Numbered from the stretch's first letter, positions 1 through 4,730 are shown. The stretch: 6,394 bases of DNA from Candidatus Omnitrophota bacterium (GCA_028716065.1 JAQUQN010000048.1:1-6394); one strand, 5' to 3'. Made by a program: numbers and translations. The notes: generated from the sequence alone by a model not told the origin.

Positions 1-865
1 AGACGGCTTCATAGACCGCAAGCACCGTTCCGACGTTCTGGACGACGCAGCCCACATCCATCGGAAGCCCGCCTTCCGGCACGACGCGGTTCAAGGCCGC
101 CTTTATCACCTGCTTTTCCGCTCCTTGAGGATACTTCGTATGCAACGCGATTACTTTCGTCGTTCGTCGTTCGGTATTTCCACCTTCGCCGAGGCTTCGG
201 CGGACAGGCGTCGTTCGTAGCGCCTTCTCCATCGCATATATCGCCGACAACTTATTATCCTCTATCGCTATACAGACATCCTTGACGTCGAGAATTTTGG
301 CGATTATCTCAAGCCCCTTCAGTATCTCTTTTGTTTTCTCCAGCATGAGGCGGTGGTCGCAGGTCAGGTACGGTTCGCACTCTGCCCCGTTCAGTATGAG
401 GGTATCTATTCTTTTATCTTTGGGCGGGGACAACTTCACGTGCGTGGGAAATGCCGCGCCTCCGAGGCCGACTACTCCCGCATTCTTTATTATCTCTATC
501 AGTTCTTCTTTAGAAAACGCCTCCGGGTCCTTCGGCCTTTCAAAGGAAAGTTCCTGGTCCCCGTCCTGCGACTCTATCGTTATCGAAAGGACACGTCCCA
601 TGGTAGGCGTCGGAGAGTTGGATATCTTCGTGACCTTGCCCGAGATGCTCGCATGGACAGGGCTCGATATGAAACCGGTCGCCTTCGCTATCAAGGTGCC
701 CGCCTTCACGGTATCACCGACTGCCACTACCGGTTCTGCGGGAGAGCCGGTATGCTGGTGCACGGGTATCACCACTTTCTTCGGAATGAAAGCCCTTTTT
801 ATTGGTCTATCTGAAGTGAGGGTCTTATTCGAGGAAGGATGCACTCCTCCGTAGAATCTATACAT
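1..865 (-). CDS. rnfC: Electron transport complex subunit RnfC, partial (C-terminus beyond left edge)
   Basis: RnfC is the peripheral subunit of the ion-pumping Rnf complex, which couples electron transfer between ferredoxin and NAD+ to Na+/H+ translocation at the inner membrane. 288 codons are visible. The N-terminus carries the RnfC sandwich-hybrid region (MYRFYGGVHP, then VIPVHQHTGSPAEPVVAVGD at about 32-51). The complex I 51-kDa-like FMN/NADH fold follows: GLGGAAFPTHVKL at 133-145, LILNGAECEPYLTCDH at 156-171, IEDNK near 200, then TKYPQGAEKQ and EGGLPMDVG near the edge. The 4Fe-4S C-terminal domain lies outside the window. The start is ATG 865-863, with AAGGAA five bases upstream and a good promoter behind it, so rnfC probably begins its operon. 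The oddity is a 17-residue arginine- and glycine-rich stretch (about 220-236) encoded by a palindromic repeat; the frame stays open through it. Family assignment is firm; whether the insertion affects function is unknown. Confidence 0.95.
   Translation of the reverse strand, partial: MYRFYGGVHPSSNKTLTSDRPIKRAFIPKKVVIPVHQHTGSPAEPVVAVGDTVKAGTLIAKATGFISSPVHASISGKVTKISNSPTPTMGRVLSITIESQDGDQELSFERPKDPEAFSKEELIEIIKNAGVVGLGGAAFPTHVKLSPPKDKRIDTLILNGAECEPYLTCDHRLMLEKTKEILKGLEIIAKILDVKDVCIAIEDNKLSAIYAMEKALRTTPVRRSLGEGGNTERRTTKVIALHTKYPQGAEKQVIKAALNRVVPEGGLPMDVGCVVQNVGTVLAVYEAV
158..217 (-). repeat. 51-bp in-frame palindromic insertion inside rnfC
   Basis: The nonamer CGTCGTTCG occurs at 158-166, 165-173 and 209-217, and the outer copies are exactly 51 bp apart (17 codons). 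Between them is a hairpin: arms 179-190 and 193-204, with a 2-nt loop. On the mRNA strand the arms are TCCGCC-GAA-GCC and GGC-GAA-GGTGGA. The only arm mismatch on the plus strand (A/C) becomes a G-U wobble in the mRNA. The repeated nonamer looks like a target-site duplication. Encoded residues are PVRRSLGEGGNTERRTT. Insertion is inferred from the duplication and from the poor fit of this stretch to RnfC. Confidence 0.75.
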
Positions 866-902
866 TTAATTTCCTTCGTAATTATCGGTAAATCATATTT
901 AT

Positions 903-930
903 ATTATATTTTAATTTCGTAAAAAGTCAA
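903..930 (-). promoter_or_regulatory. Sigma70-type promoter of rnfC
   Basis: On the minus strand, TTGACT (930-925) is followed after 16 bases by a perfect TATAAT (908-903). The leader to the rnfC ATG at 865 is about 30 nt and contains the ribosome binding site AAGGAA at 876-871. The surrounding sequence is very AT-rich. The -35 abuts an inverted repeat at 933-965. Confidence 0.8.
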
Positions 931-932
931 TT

Positions 933-965
933 CCTTAAAATTTGTTTATATATGTAATTTTAAGG
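933..965. promoter_or_regulatory. 10-bp inverted repeat adjoining the rnfC -35 box
   Basis: CCTTAAAATT at 933-942 and AATTTTAAGG at 956-965 are perfect reverse complements separated by 13 AT-rich bases. The left arm starts 3 bp from the rnfC -35 hexamer, a position suited to an operator or activator site. It could instead be an AT-rich end of the repeat cluster that begins at 968. No factor can be named. Confidence 0.4.
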
Positions 966-967
966 TC

Positions 968-1015
968 CCCGCCTTCGCCAATAAATGTGTTTCAAAGAAG
1001 ATAGGCTTCGGCGGG
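968..1015 (-). repeat. Short palindromic repeat, family A, 24-nt spacer
   Basis: Arms are CCCGCC-TTC-GCC at 968-979 and GGC-TTC-GGCGGG at 1004-1015. The outer 6 and inner 3 bases pair, and the central TTC faces TTC (GAA facing GAA on the minus strand). The same arm design occurs inside rnfC (179-204) and, in the opposite orientation, at 4536-4583. The strand is set so that the GAA version is the sense, matching the copy read in rnfC mRNA. Confidence 0.65.
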
Positions 1016-1024
1016 CAAGCTGCC

Positions 1025-1264
1025 ACGATACGAAGGCTTTTGTTCTCGGCTTAGAATTTTTCCGCCGTGTGCTACGGTTTACGTCTCGCTCATTTGCAAA
1101 AATTCCTTCGTCCGCCATATAGGTTTTGCTTTCCGCAAAACCTAGACATATGGCGTCCTCAGTCAGTTTTTGCATTCGCTCGACGTAAATCCTTGCACAC
1201 TTGAAGCATATCAATAAGATGCCGAAAAAATTCAATTAGCCGTTCACAAAAGCCTTCGTATCGT
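1025..1264. repeat. Large (240 bp) imperfect palindrome
   Basis: The ends are a perfect 19-bp inverted repeat: acgatacgaaggcttttgt at 1025-1043 and its complement at 1246-1264. Further complementary blocks occur inward (AATTTTT/AAAAAATT, GTGTGC/GCACAC, TTTACGTC/GACGTAAA, GCAAAAA/TTTTTGC, CCATAT/ATATGG). The centre is the hairpin GGTTTTGC (1122-1129), TTTCC, GCAAAACC (1135-1142). An open frame of 91 codons on the minus strand runs through it, but it follows the palindrome and resembles nothing known, so I do not call it a gene. MITE-like element or structured RNA are the two readings. Confidence 0.75.
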
Positions 1265-1291
1265 TACCTTCCACCCGGTCCCCAAGTAAGA

Positions 1292-1543
1292 TATTTTGTG
1301 TCCTTCAGAAGGCGGCTTTTCGCTGAAGGGGCCCCCGAGGCCGACGTGCCGAGCAGGACGTAAAAATCGCGAGCGGGCACGGATCCCCGCCGTTTAGGTT
1401 TGCAAAGCAAACCTGGCGGGGGGAGCGAGCGATTTTTCCGAGCGCAATTTTCCTCGCTGGGGAAAATTGCGCGTTCCGGCGAGGCACTCGGCCGAGAGGG
1501 GAACCTTGCCGGTAAGCCGCCAAGCGAAGAGATACACAAATAA
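1292..1543. repeat. Large (about 250 bp) GC-rich imperfect palindrome
   Basis: The ends are TATTTTGTGT at 1292-1301 and ACACAAATAA at 1534-1543. Inner complementary blocks include GGCGGCTT/AAGCCGCC, AAAAATCGC/GCGATTTTT and CCCCGCC/GGCGGGG. The centre is AGGTTTGC (1396-1403), AAA, GCAAACCT (1407-1414), close to the centre of the neighbouring palindrome at 1025-1264. A side hairpin sits in the right half: GCGCAATTTTCC at 1442-1453 and its complement at 1461-1472. Two open frames on the minus strand (72 and 91 codons) are low-complexity by-products of the GC-rich arms. Confidence 0.7.
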
Positions 1544-1562
1544 TTTTACGCCATCAAATTTG

Positions 1563-1591
1563 TTGACAATTTACTCCTTATAATGTATTTT
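1563..1591 (+). promoter_or_regulatory. Candidate promoter of the cysteine-rich small protein
   Basis: A perfect TTGACA at 1563-1568 is followed after 17 bases by TATTTT (1586-1591, four of six matches to TATAAT). A perfect TATAAT at 1579-1584 also exists but is only 10 bases from the TTGACA and has no good -35 of its own. Either choice puts the transcription start downstream of the ATG at 1583, which supports translation from 1613. Confidence 0.55.
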
Positions 1592-1612
1592 AAAGGCGAA
1601 AGGAAGTTGAAG

Positions 1613-1783
1613 ATGGCTCAGCCAAAGATCCATTGTTGCGAAACTTGCCAGGTATACTGGACATGCGAAACGAAGTGGTACCGCGGCGAGAAGGGCGAGG
1701 AAAATATCTGCTGCCCCGTTTGCAACTACTACAAGGTCTGCATGGATAAGGCCTCGAAGTCCACTTCGGCCAAGACTAAGTAG
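1613..1783 (+). CDS. Small cysteine-rich, probably metal-binding protein (56 aa)
   Basis: I do not recognise the family. The protein has eight cysteines in two identical clusters, CCETCQVYWTC (8-18) and CCPVCNYYKVC (33-43). Both fit CCxxCxxYxxC and are separated by a charged linker, with a Lys/Ser-rich tail. This suggests two similar metal-binding knuckles (zinc or iron-sulfur) or an internal duplication, in a soluble protein without signal peptide or membrane segment. I chose ATG 1613 because AGGAAG (1601-1606) sits 6 bases upstream. The in-frame ATG at 1583 lies inside the promoter and has no ribosome binding site. The stop at 1781-1783 directly abuts the stop of the convergent transporter gene, with no intergenic terminator visible. 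Coding status is supported by the promoter, the ribosome binding site and the cysteine pattern; function is unknown. Confidence 0.75.
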   Translation: MAQPKIHCCETCQVYWTCETKWYRGEKGEENICCPVCNYYKVCMDKASKSTSAKTK

Positions 1784-3055
1784 TTACGAGGTCCGGCCTT
1801 TAAGCGGAAAGCGCCACACGAGGAACCCTACGATACCGCATACCGAAAAGACTCCACCCACGCCCATCAATATCCAGAACCTGTCGATATAATTCGAAAG
1901 ATACGCTGCCAGGAACATGAAGAGAAGGAACGCCAGGTGTATCACCGCCTCGATGGAACTGAATATCCTTCCCCTGATCTCTTCGGGAATCGTCTCGTGC
2001 GTGATGGTATTACTCGATATCATTATCGGGCTTATCGAGGCGCCGAGGAGCGCGGCGATGAAGCCTGCCGTGAAGATATTGGGGTACTCTTTCACGAAGA
2101 TACTGAATAACGCTATGAATATGCCGCTTACCACGAAACTCAAAAATATGACCTTCTTCTTGTCGGCCTTCTGGCAGAACCTGCCGTAAAAGAGGGTCCC
2201 GAGAAAAAGCCCTCCTACGAGAAACATCCCGAGAAATCCGAGGTCCCTCGTCGCGTTGCCGAACGCCGCCTGGATAAAGACTATGATGACGCATGATATC
2301 GCACCGATGCCGGCCAGAAGTAAGAAGAATACGCTCATTATGAGACGCATCTTCCCGTAGCCGGCGATATATTTCAGCCCGTCCTTGATGTCGCTCACGA
2401 TGCTCTTCCTGATGGAACTTTTCAAGGCGCTTCCCGTGGCCTTAAGGTCCTGCCTCACTTCCTTTATGAAGCCGCGCTGGACTATCATCGCGATGAGGCT
2501 CGCCGATACGAAGAATGTGACCGCGTCTATGTAGAAACCGCCGACAGCTCCGATACCCCTTATGTTCACTATGACGCCGGCCACGACGAGCCCGAGGACA
2601 TTCCCTATCATGTGCGTCGTGTCGGATAGCGTATTTGCCACCAGCAGTTTATCCTTCGAGACAAGTTCCGGGATTATCGCCATCTTCGAAGGTATGAAGA
2701 AGCGCGAGATGGAAAATGTGAGGAACACGATGAAATATATCACGAGTATCTGGTTCAGATATATGAATAAGGGGATCGAGAGCACCAGTATTCCGCGCAA
2801 CACATCCGAGATTATCATGACGTGCTTCCTGTTCAGGCGATCTACCCACGCTCCAGCAATAGGGCCTATCAGAAATACGGGAATCACGGTGAAAGATATG
2901 AGTTTCGCGAGGGCCATCGCGGAACCGGGAGAGCGCTGATAGATAAGAGCGACGAGCGCCATCTGATTCAGGCGATCGCCGAAGTTCGATATGACTTGGG
3001 CGAGCCACAGAAATAAGAAGTTCCGGTCCTTCAGCACGTCTCGAAAGCGTATCAT
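1784..3055 (-). CDS. Major facilitator superfamily transporter, EntS/MFS_3-like (423 aa)
   Basis: A full-length integral membrane transporter of the major facilitator superfamily, closest in style to the EntS/MFS_3 drug or siderophore exporters; the substrate cannot be read from sequence. It opens with FRDVLKDRNFLFLWLAQVIS and NFGDRLNQMALVALIY (first helix). It has the family loop 2-3 motif as GAWVDRLNRKHVMI (about 68-81, with D72, R73, R76 and K77). A central basic loop (about 200-225) separates the two six-helix halves. Helices continue to FLVWRFPLK near the end, and a second-half motif-A counterpart is GRIF after ETIPEEIR. Length fits the 400-430 residue norm. The start at ATG 3055-3053 begins just before the domain; there is no Shine-Dalgarno and the -10 box ends 8 bases upstream, implying a leaderless message. 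Its 3' end meets the cysteine-rich gene tail to tail. Confidence 0.92.
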   Translation of the reverse strand: MIRFRDVLKDRNFLFLWLAQVISNFGDRLNQMALVALIYQRSPGSAMALAKLISFTVIPVFLIGPIAGAWVDRLNRKHVMIISDVLRGILVLSIPLFIYLNQILVIYFIVFLTFSISRFFIPSKMAIIPELVSKDKLLVANTLSDTTHMIGNVLGLVVAGVIVNIRGIGAVGGFYIDAVTFFVSASLIAMIVQRGFIKEVRQDLKATGSALKSSIRKSIVSDIKDGLKYIAGYGKMRLIMSVFFLLLAGIGAISCVIIVFIQAAFGNATRDLGFLGMFLVGGLFLGTLFYGRFCQKADKKKVIFLSFVVSGIFIALFSIFVKEYPNIFTAGFIAALLGASISPIMISSNTITHETIPEEIRGRIFSSIEAVIHLAFLLFMFLAAYLSNYIDRFWILMGVGGVFSVCGIVGFLVWRFPLKGRTS

Positions 3056-3063
3056 TTGAGTGG

Positions 3064-3092
3064 ATTATAGCAAATTTATGGGCGGGTGTAAA
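3064..3092 (-). promoter_or_regulatory. Promoter of the MFS gene, probably giving a leaderless mRNA
   Basis: On the minus strand, TTTACA (3092-3087), a 17-base spacer and a perfect TATAAT (3069-3064) are present. Only CCACTCAA separates the -10 from the ATG at 3055, so transcription would begin at or within a few bases of the start codon. No ribosome binding site is visible. Confidence 0.7.
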
Positions 3093-3128
3093 TATTAACC
3101 TAAACCTCGTTATGTTCGCACAGCTTAA

Positions 3129-3321
3129 AAATTTTAGGGTCCTGTCTCGGGCGGCCTTTCGGGCATTTAAAGGCGGCCTCGTATGGGGTTTACACTCAAC
3201 AAGAAATAGGCATGGGTAACTTTCACGTCCCGCTTTTCGCGGGACTGGTAACCCCATCCCATAAACACTCGGCCGCCTTTTTCATAGCCCTTAAGGCCTT
3301 GCCCTCGCCACCCTAAAATTT
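3129..3321. repeat. 193-bp element of five nested hairpin stems with 12-bp terminal inverted repeats
   Basis: Terminal arms AAATTTTAGGGT (3129-3140) and ACCCTAAAATTT (3310-3321) are perfect complements. Nested inside are GGCC..GGGC with GCCC..GGCC, AAAGGCGGCC (3169-3178) with GGCCGCCTTT (3271-3280), ATGGGGTT (3183-3190) with AACCCCAT (3250-3257), and an apical GTCCCGC (3227-3233) TTTTC GCGGGAC (3239-3245). The stems are mutually compatible in one long rod with unpaired stretches between them. No coding frame fits. It may be a non-autonomous mobile element or a structured RNA; position between the MFS promoter and the HNH remnant does not decide. Confidence 0.75.
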
Positions 3322-3327
3322 CCTCGT

Positions 3328-3550
3328 AGGGTGTCCCCTTTTGGCTCCGAATTTATGCTATTTTCCCTTGCTTTTTTTCGAGTGCTCTTTCGCAATCCCC
3401 ACAAGTGTTCGATAGGGTTTTCGGCTAATAAGCTTTTTAAAGAAGCACGTTTTCTCTTATTACAATCTTTATGTACTAGCCTTAGATTTTCGACTGTGGA
3501 TCTGCCACCTTTATGGGATGTTTTGGGGACGTTCCCTAAGGGGACACCCT
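3328..3550. mobile_element. Remnant unit bounded by 13-bp inverted repeats
   Basis: AGGGTGTCCCCTT at 3328-3340 and AAGGGGACACCCT at 3538-3550 are perfect inverted repeats, and between them lies the HNH-like pseudogene. A related GGGGACGTTCCC occurs just inside the right end (about 3525-3536). This looks like a degraded cassette or repeat-associated mobile unit. No transposase is present, and the boundaries are inferred only from the inverted repeats. Confidence 0.45.
3336..3524 (-). pseudogene. Truncated HNH-endonuclease-like fragment
   Basis: The minus-strand frame is open from 3551 to a TAA at 3293-3291 but has no plausible start codon; a TAA lies just upstream at 3554-3552. From 3515 it reads HKGGRSTVENLRLVHKDCNK, then RKRASLK. 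This fits the C-terminal half of an HNH nuclease motif (GG-x5-NL-x3-H-x2-CN-x2-K), as seen in McrA-type nucleases and the endonuclease domain of group II intron proteins. The N-terminal catalytic half (the DHI or HHI segment) is missing. The preceding residues and the PKGDTL near the end are simply the flanking GGGGACACC repeats in translation. I read it as a decayed gene fragment. Family assignment is moderate because it rests on about 25 residues. Confidence 0.5.
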
Positions 3551-3558
3551 TTTACCCA

Positions 3559-3598
3559 TTCCCCGTACCCCGTTCCCCGTACCCCGGTCCCCGGACCC
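3559..3598 (+). repeat. C-rich tandem repeat (14-bp unit)
   Basis: TTCCCCGTACCCCG is repeated head to tail at 3559-3572 and 3573-3586, followed by a degenerate third unit to 3598. It ends one base before the complement of the nitroreductase stop codon. Fourteen bases, cccgtaccccgttc (3562-3575), recur in the same orientation at 4134-4147 on the other side of that gene. Confidence 0.7.
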
Positions 3599-4114
3599 CT
3601 ATTTCCACTTCTCATACATCACTATATCTTTAATGCTCAATCTTTGCTTATTGGGAGCGGAAGGCTTGGCAGGGTAGCCGAGAGCTAAGAGTTCCACTAC
3701 TCGGATATCCTCGGGGATCTTCAGTATCTCTTTGACCTTGTCCTCGTAAAATGCGCCGACCCAGCAGGTCCCCAGCCCTTCCTCAGTTGCTTTAAGCGCC
3801 ATGTGCTCCATGGCGATGGCGACGTCGATGGGATAGCATAATTGCCCGCAGCTCATCACATGGCCATCGTGTTTGGCACAGCAGGCGATCACTACGGGTG
3901 CCTCACCTACAAAGGACTGGTTCTTGGCGGCCTTCATCAACTCCTGCCTCGTATCTTTATCCTGGACGACGACGAACCTCCATTCCTGCCTGTTGCTCGC
4001 CGATGGCGCAAGCCTGGCTGCCTCCAATATACTGTCCAGCTTCTCCTTCTCTACGGGCCGCTTATCGTAGTCACGCACGCTGTATCTTTTTTTGATCGCT
4101 TCCATGACGTTCAT
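3599..4114 (-). CDS. Nitroreductase family protein, FMN-dependent (171 aa)
   Basis: A cytoplasmic FMN flavoprotein of the nitroreductase superfamily, which uses NAD(P)H to reduce nitroaromatics, quinones or unknown physiological substrates. Visible family features are AIKKRYSVRDY (6-16, with R10 and R14 in the FMN-phosphate position), APSASNRQEWRFVVV (36-50, FMN and substrate contacts), the dimer helix around IAMEHMALKATEEGLGTCWVGAF (100-122), and the C-terminal ALGYP. Length is typical of the short single-domain branch. Four cysteines clustered at 78, 79, 89 and 93 are unusual for the family and might bind a metal, though this is speculative. The start at ATG 4114 has GGGGG seven bases upstream. 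It lies 11 bp after the secreted small-protein gene, so the two are probably co-transcribed. The gene is bracketed by direct copies of a C-rich repeat. Substrate unknown. Confidence 0.9.
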   Translation of the reverse strand: MNVMEAIKKRYSVRDYDKRPVEKEKLDSILEAARLAPSASNRQEWRFVVVQDKDTRQELMKAAKNQSFVGEAPVVIACCAKHDGHVMSCGQLCYPIDVAIAMEHMALKATEEGLGTCWVGAFYEDKVKEILKIPEDIRVVELLALGYPAKPSAPNKQRLSIKDIVMYEKWK

Positions 4115-4125
4115 GGTATTACCCC

Positions 4126-4377
4126 CTATTTTACCCGTACCCCGTTCTCTGTCCCCCGATTACTTTCATCCGCCTTTATCGGCTCTTCGGTAAGAGATTT
4201 TTTGGATTTTACGATTGGAGTGGTGCGGGGTTCGGCGGCATCTTCCCTATCCTCGCCCTTCTTTCCGAAAGGACATTTGACCGTGGCCTTCGTGTCGATG
4301 TAGGTCTCGGCGAATGCCGCGGACGCGAATAGGATCAGCGCCGATACGAGATGCGGTAACTTCGTCTTGTGCCTCAT
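4126..4377 (-). CDS. Small secreted or periplasmic protein with Sec signal peptide (83 aa)
   Basis: I do not recognise the family. Residues 1-23 form a clear Sec signal peptide: basic MRHKTK, a hydrophobic core, and cleavage predicted after ASAAFA. The mature protein of about 60 residues is polar and highly charged, starts ETYIDTKATVKCPFG, has one cysteine and is probably largely disordered. The last eleven residues (NRGTENGVRVK) are encoded by the C-rich repeat seen beside the nitroreductase, so the natural C-terminus may have been replaced when that repeat arrived. The start is ATG 4377, with AGGA about 9 bases upstream. The gene lies downstream of tRNA-Thr on the same strand and 11 bp before the nitroreductase. 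The signal peptide makes it likely real; its function is unknown. Confidence 0.7.
   Translation of the reverse strand: MRHKTKLPHLVSALILFASAAFAETYIDTKATVKCPFGKKGEDREDAAEPRTTPIVKSKKSLTEEPIKADESNRGTENGVRVK
4134..4147 (+). repeat. Second copy of the C-rich repeat, overlapping the small secreted-protein gene
   Basis: cccgtaccccgttc matches 3562-3575 exactly, in direct orientation 572 bp away. It is preceded by TTTA in both places. It encodes part of the C-terminal tail of the gene at 4126-4377. The two copies bracket the nitroreductase gene. Confidence 0.6.
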
Positions 4378-4432
4378 AAGAGCATTCCTACGAAGCCCTA
4401 CCTGCTATTGCTCGTCTAAGGGCGAAGCAGAA

Positions 4433-4508
4433 TGGAGCTGGCGCTCAGATTTGAACTGAGGACCTGCGGTTTACGAAACCGCTGCTCTACCAACTGAGCT
4501 ACGCCAGC
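4433..4508 (-). tRNA. tRNA-Thr (anticodon CGU)
   Basis: A complete 76-nt cloverleaf is present. The acceptor GCTGGCG pairs with CGCCAGC, the D arm is AGCTCAGTTGGTAGAGC, the anticodon stem GCGGT/ACCGC encloses loop TTCGTAA (anticodon CGT, reading ACG threonine codons), and the T arm is CTCAG-TTCAAAT-CTGAG. The discriminator is T and the terminal CCA is encoded (4435-4433). No convincing -35/-10 pair lies upstream; TATAGA about 12 bases before the 5' end is a weak candidate. A 20-bp copy of its 5' end lies about 90 bp upstream. Confidence 0.95.
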
Positions 4509-4535
4509 TAATTCTTATCTATATATCCATTGAAG

Positions 4536-4583
4536 GTCTCGCCGAAGCATCTGATCTATTGCTCATTGATTGCGAAGGCGGAC
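4536..4583 (+). repeat. Short palindromic repeat, family A, 23-nt spacer
   Basis: Arms are GTCTCGCC-GAA-GC (4536-4548) and GC-GAA-GGCGGAC (4572-4583), pairing with a single bulged T and the same GAA/GAA internal loop as the copies in rnfC and at 968-1015. Here the GAA strand is plus, so this copy is inverted relative to the other two. Its right arm overlaps by two bases the tRNA-Thr 5' fragment. Confidence 0.6.
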
Positions 4584-4601
4584 CAACTGAGCTACGCCAG
4601 C
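4582..4601 (-). pseudogene. 20-nt duplicate of the tRNA-Thr 5' end (truncated tRNA)
   Basis: accaactgagctacgccagc at 4582-4601 is identical to 4489-4508, the first 20 nt of the intact tRNA (acceptor 5' strand and half the D arm). The tRNA homology ends exactly where the palindromic repeat's arm begins. The remaining three quarters of the tRNA is absent, so it cannot function. The same 20 nt could come from another tRNA sharing this 5' sequence. Confidence 0.65.
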
Positions 4602-4631
4602 CTAAACCCGACTCTAAACTATTCATGGCCA

Positions 4632-4669
4632 GTCCCGCCGTCATGTCTATAACGTGTCTCAGGCGGGAC
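4632..4669. repeat. Isolated hairpin with 8-bp GC-rich arms
   Basis: GTCCCGCC (4632-4639) and GGCGGGAC (4662-4669) are perfect inverted repeats with a 22-nt spacer, and weaker flanking TGGC/GCCA pairing extends the stem. It lies about 60 bp past the stop of the nucleotidyltransferase gene. No T-run follows on the minus strand, so a classic intrinsic terminator is not supported. Spacer length and GC-rich arms resemble family A, but the GAA loop is missing. Confidence 0.5.
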
Positions 4670-4730
4670 GCCAGCGTCTGGAAAACTTATTTTACATAAC
4701 AAATCAACTGCTGACAAGCAGAAATATTTA

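Noticed and set aside
282..854. Open frames of 190 and 153 codons on the plus strand
   Set aside because: They lie antisense to rnfC, whose minus-strand frame has unmistakable family motifs.
960..1235. 91-codon minus-strand frame
   Set aside because: It follows the arms of the 1025-1264 palindrome, resembles no protein and has no convincing ribosome binding site.
1264..1539. 91- and 72-codon minus-strand frames
   Set aside because: Low-complexity products of the GC-rich palindrome at 1292-1543.
1750..1771. Hairpin CGAAGT-CC-ACTTCG at the end of the cysteine-rich gene, as a bidirectional terminator
   Set aside because: It is inside coding sequence with a short stem and no T-run follows on either strand.
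2649..3257. 202-codon minus-strand frame overlapping the MFS gene
   Set aside because: Out-of-frame shadow of the transporter continuing into the structured repeat; no family features.
3559..3598. C-rich tandem repeats as a CRISPR-like array
   Set aside because: Units are 14 bp, contiguous and without spacers.
3331..3633. 100-codon plus-strand frame
   Set aside because: It runs antisense to the HNH remnant and through the C-rich tandem repeat, ending in Pro/Ser-rich translation of that repeat.
3842..4303. 153-codon plus-strand frame and smaller companions
   Set aside because: Antisense to the nitroreductase and the secreted small protein.
4632..4669. Intrinsic terminator for the nucleotidyltransferase operon
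   Set aside because: The 22-nt loop and lack of a downstream U-tract on the minus strand do not fit.
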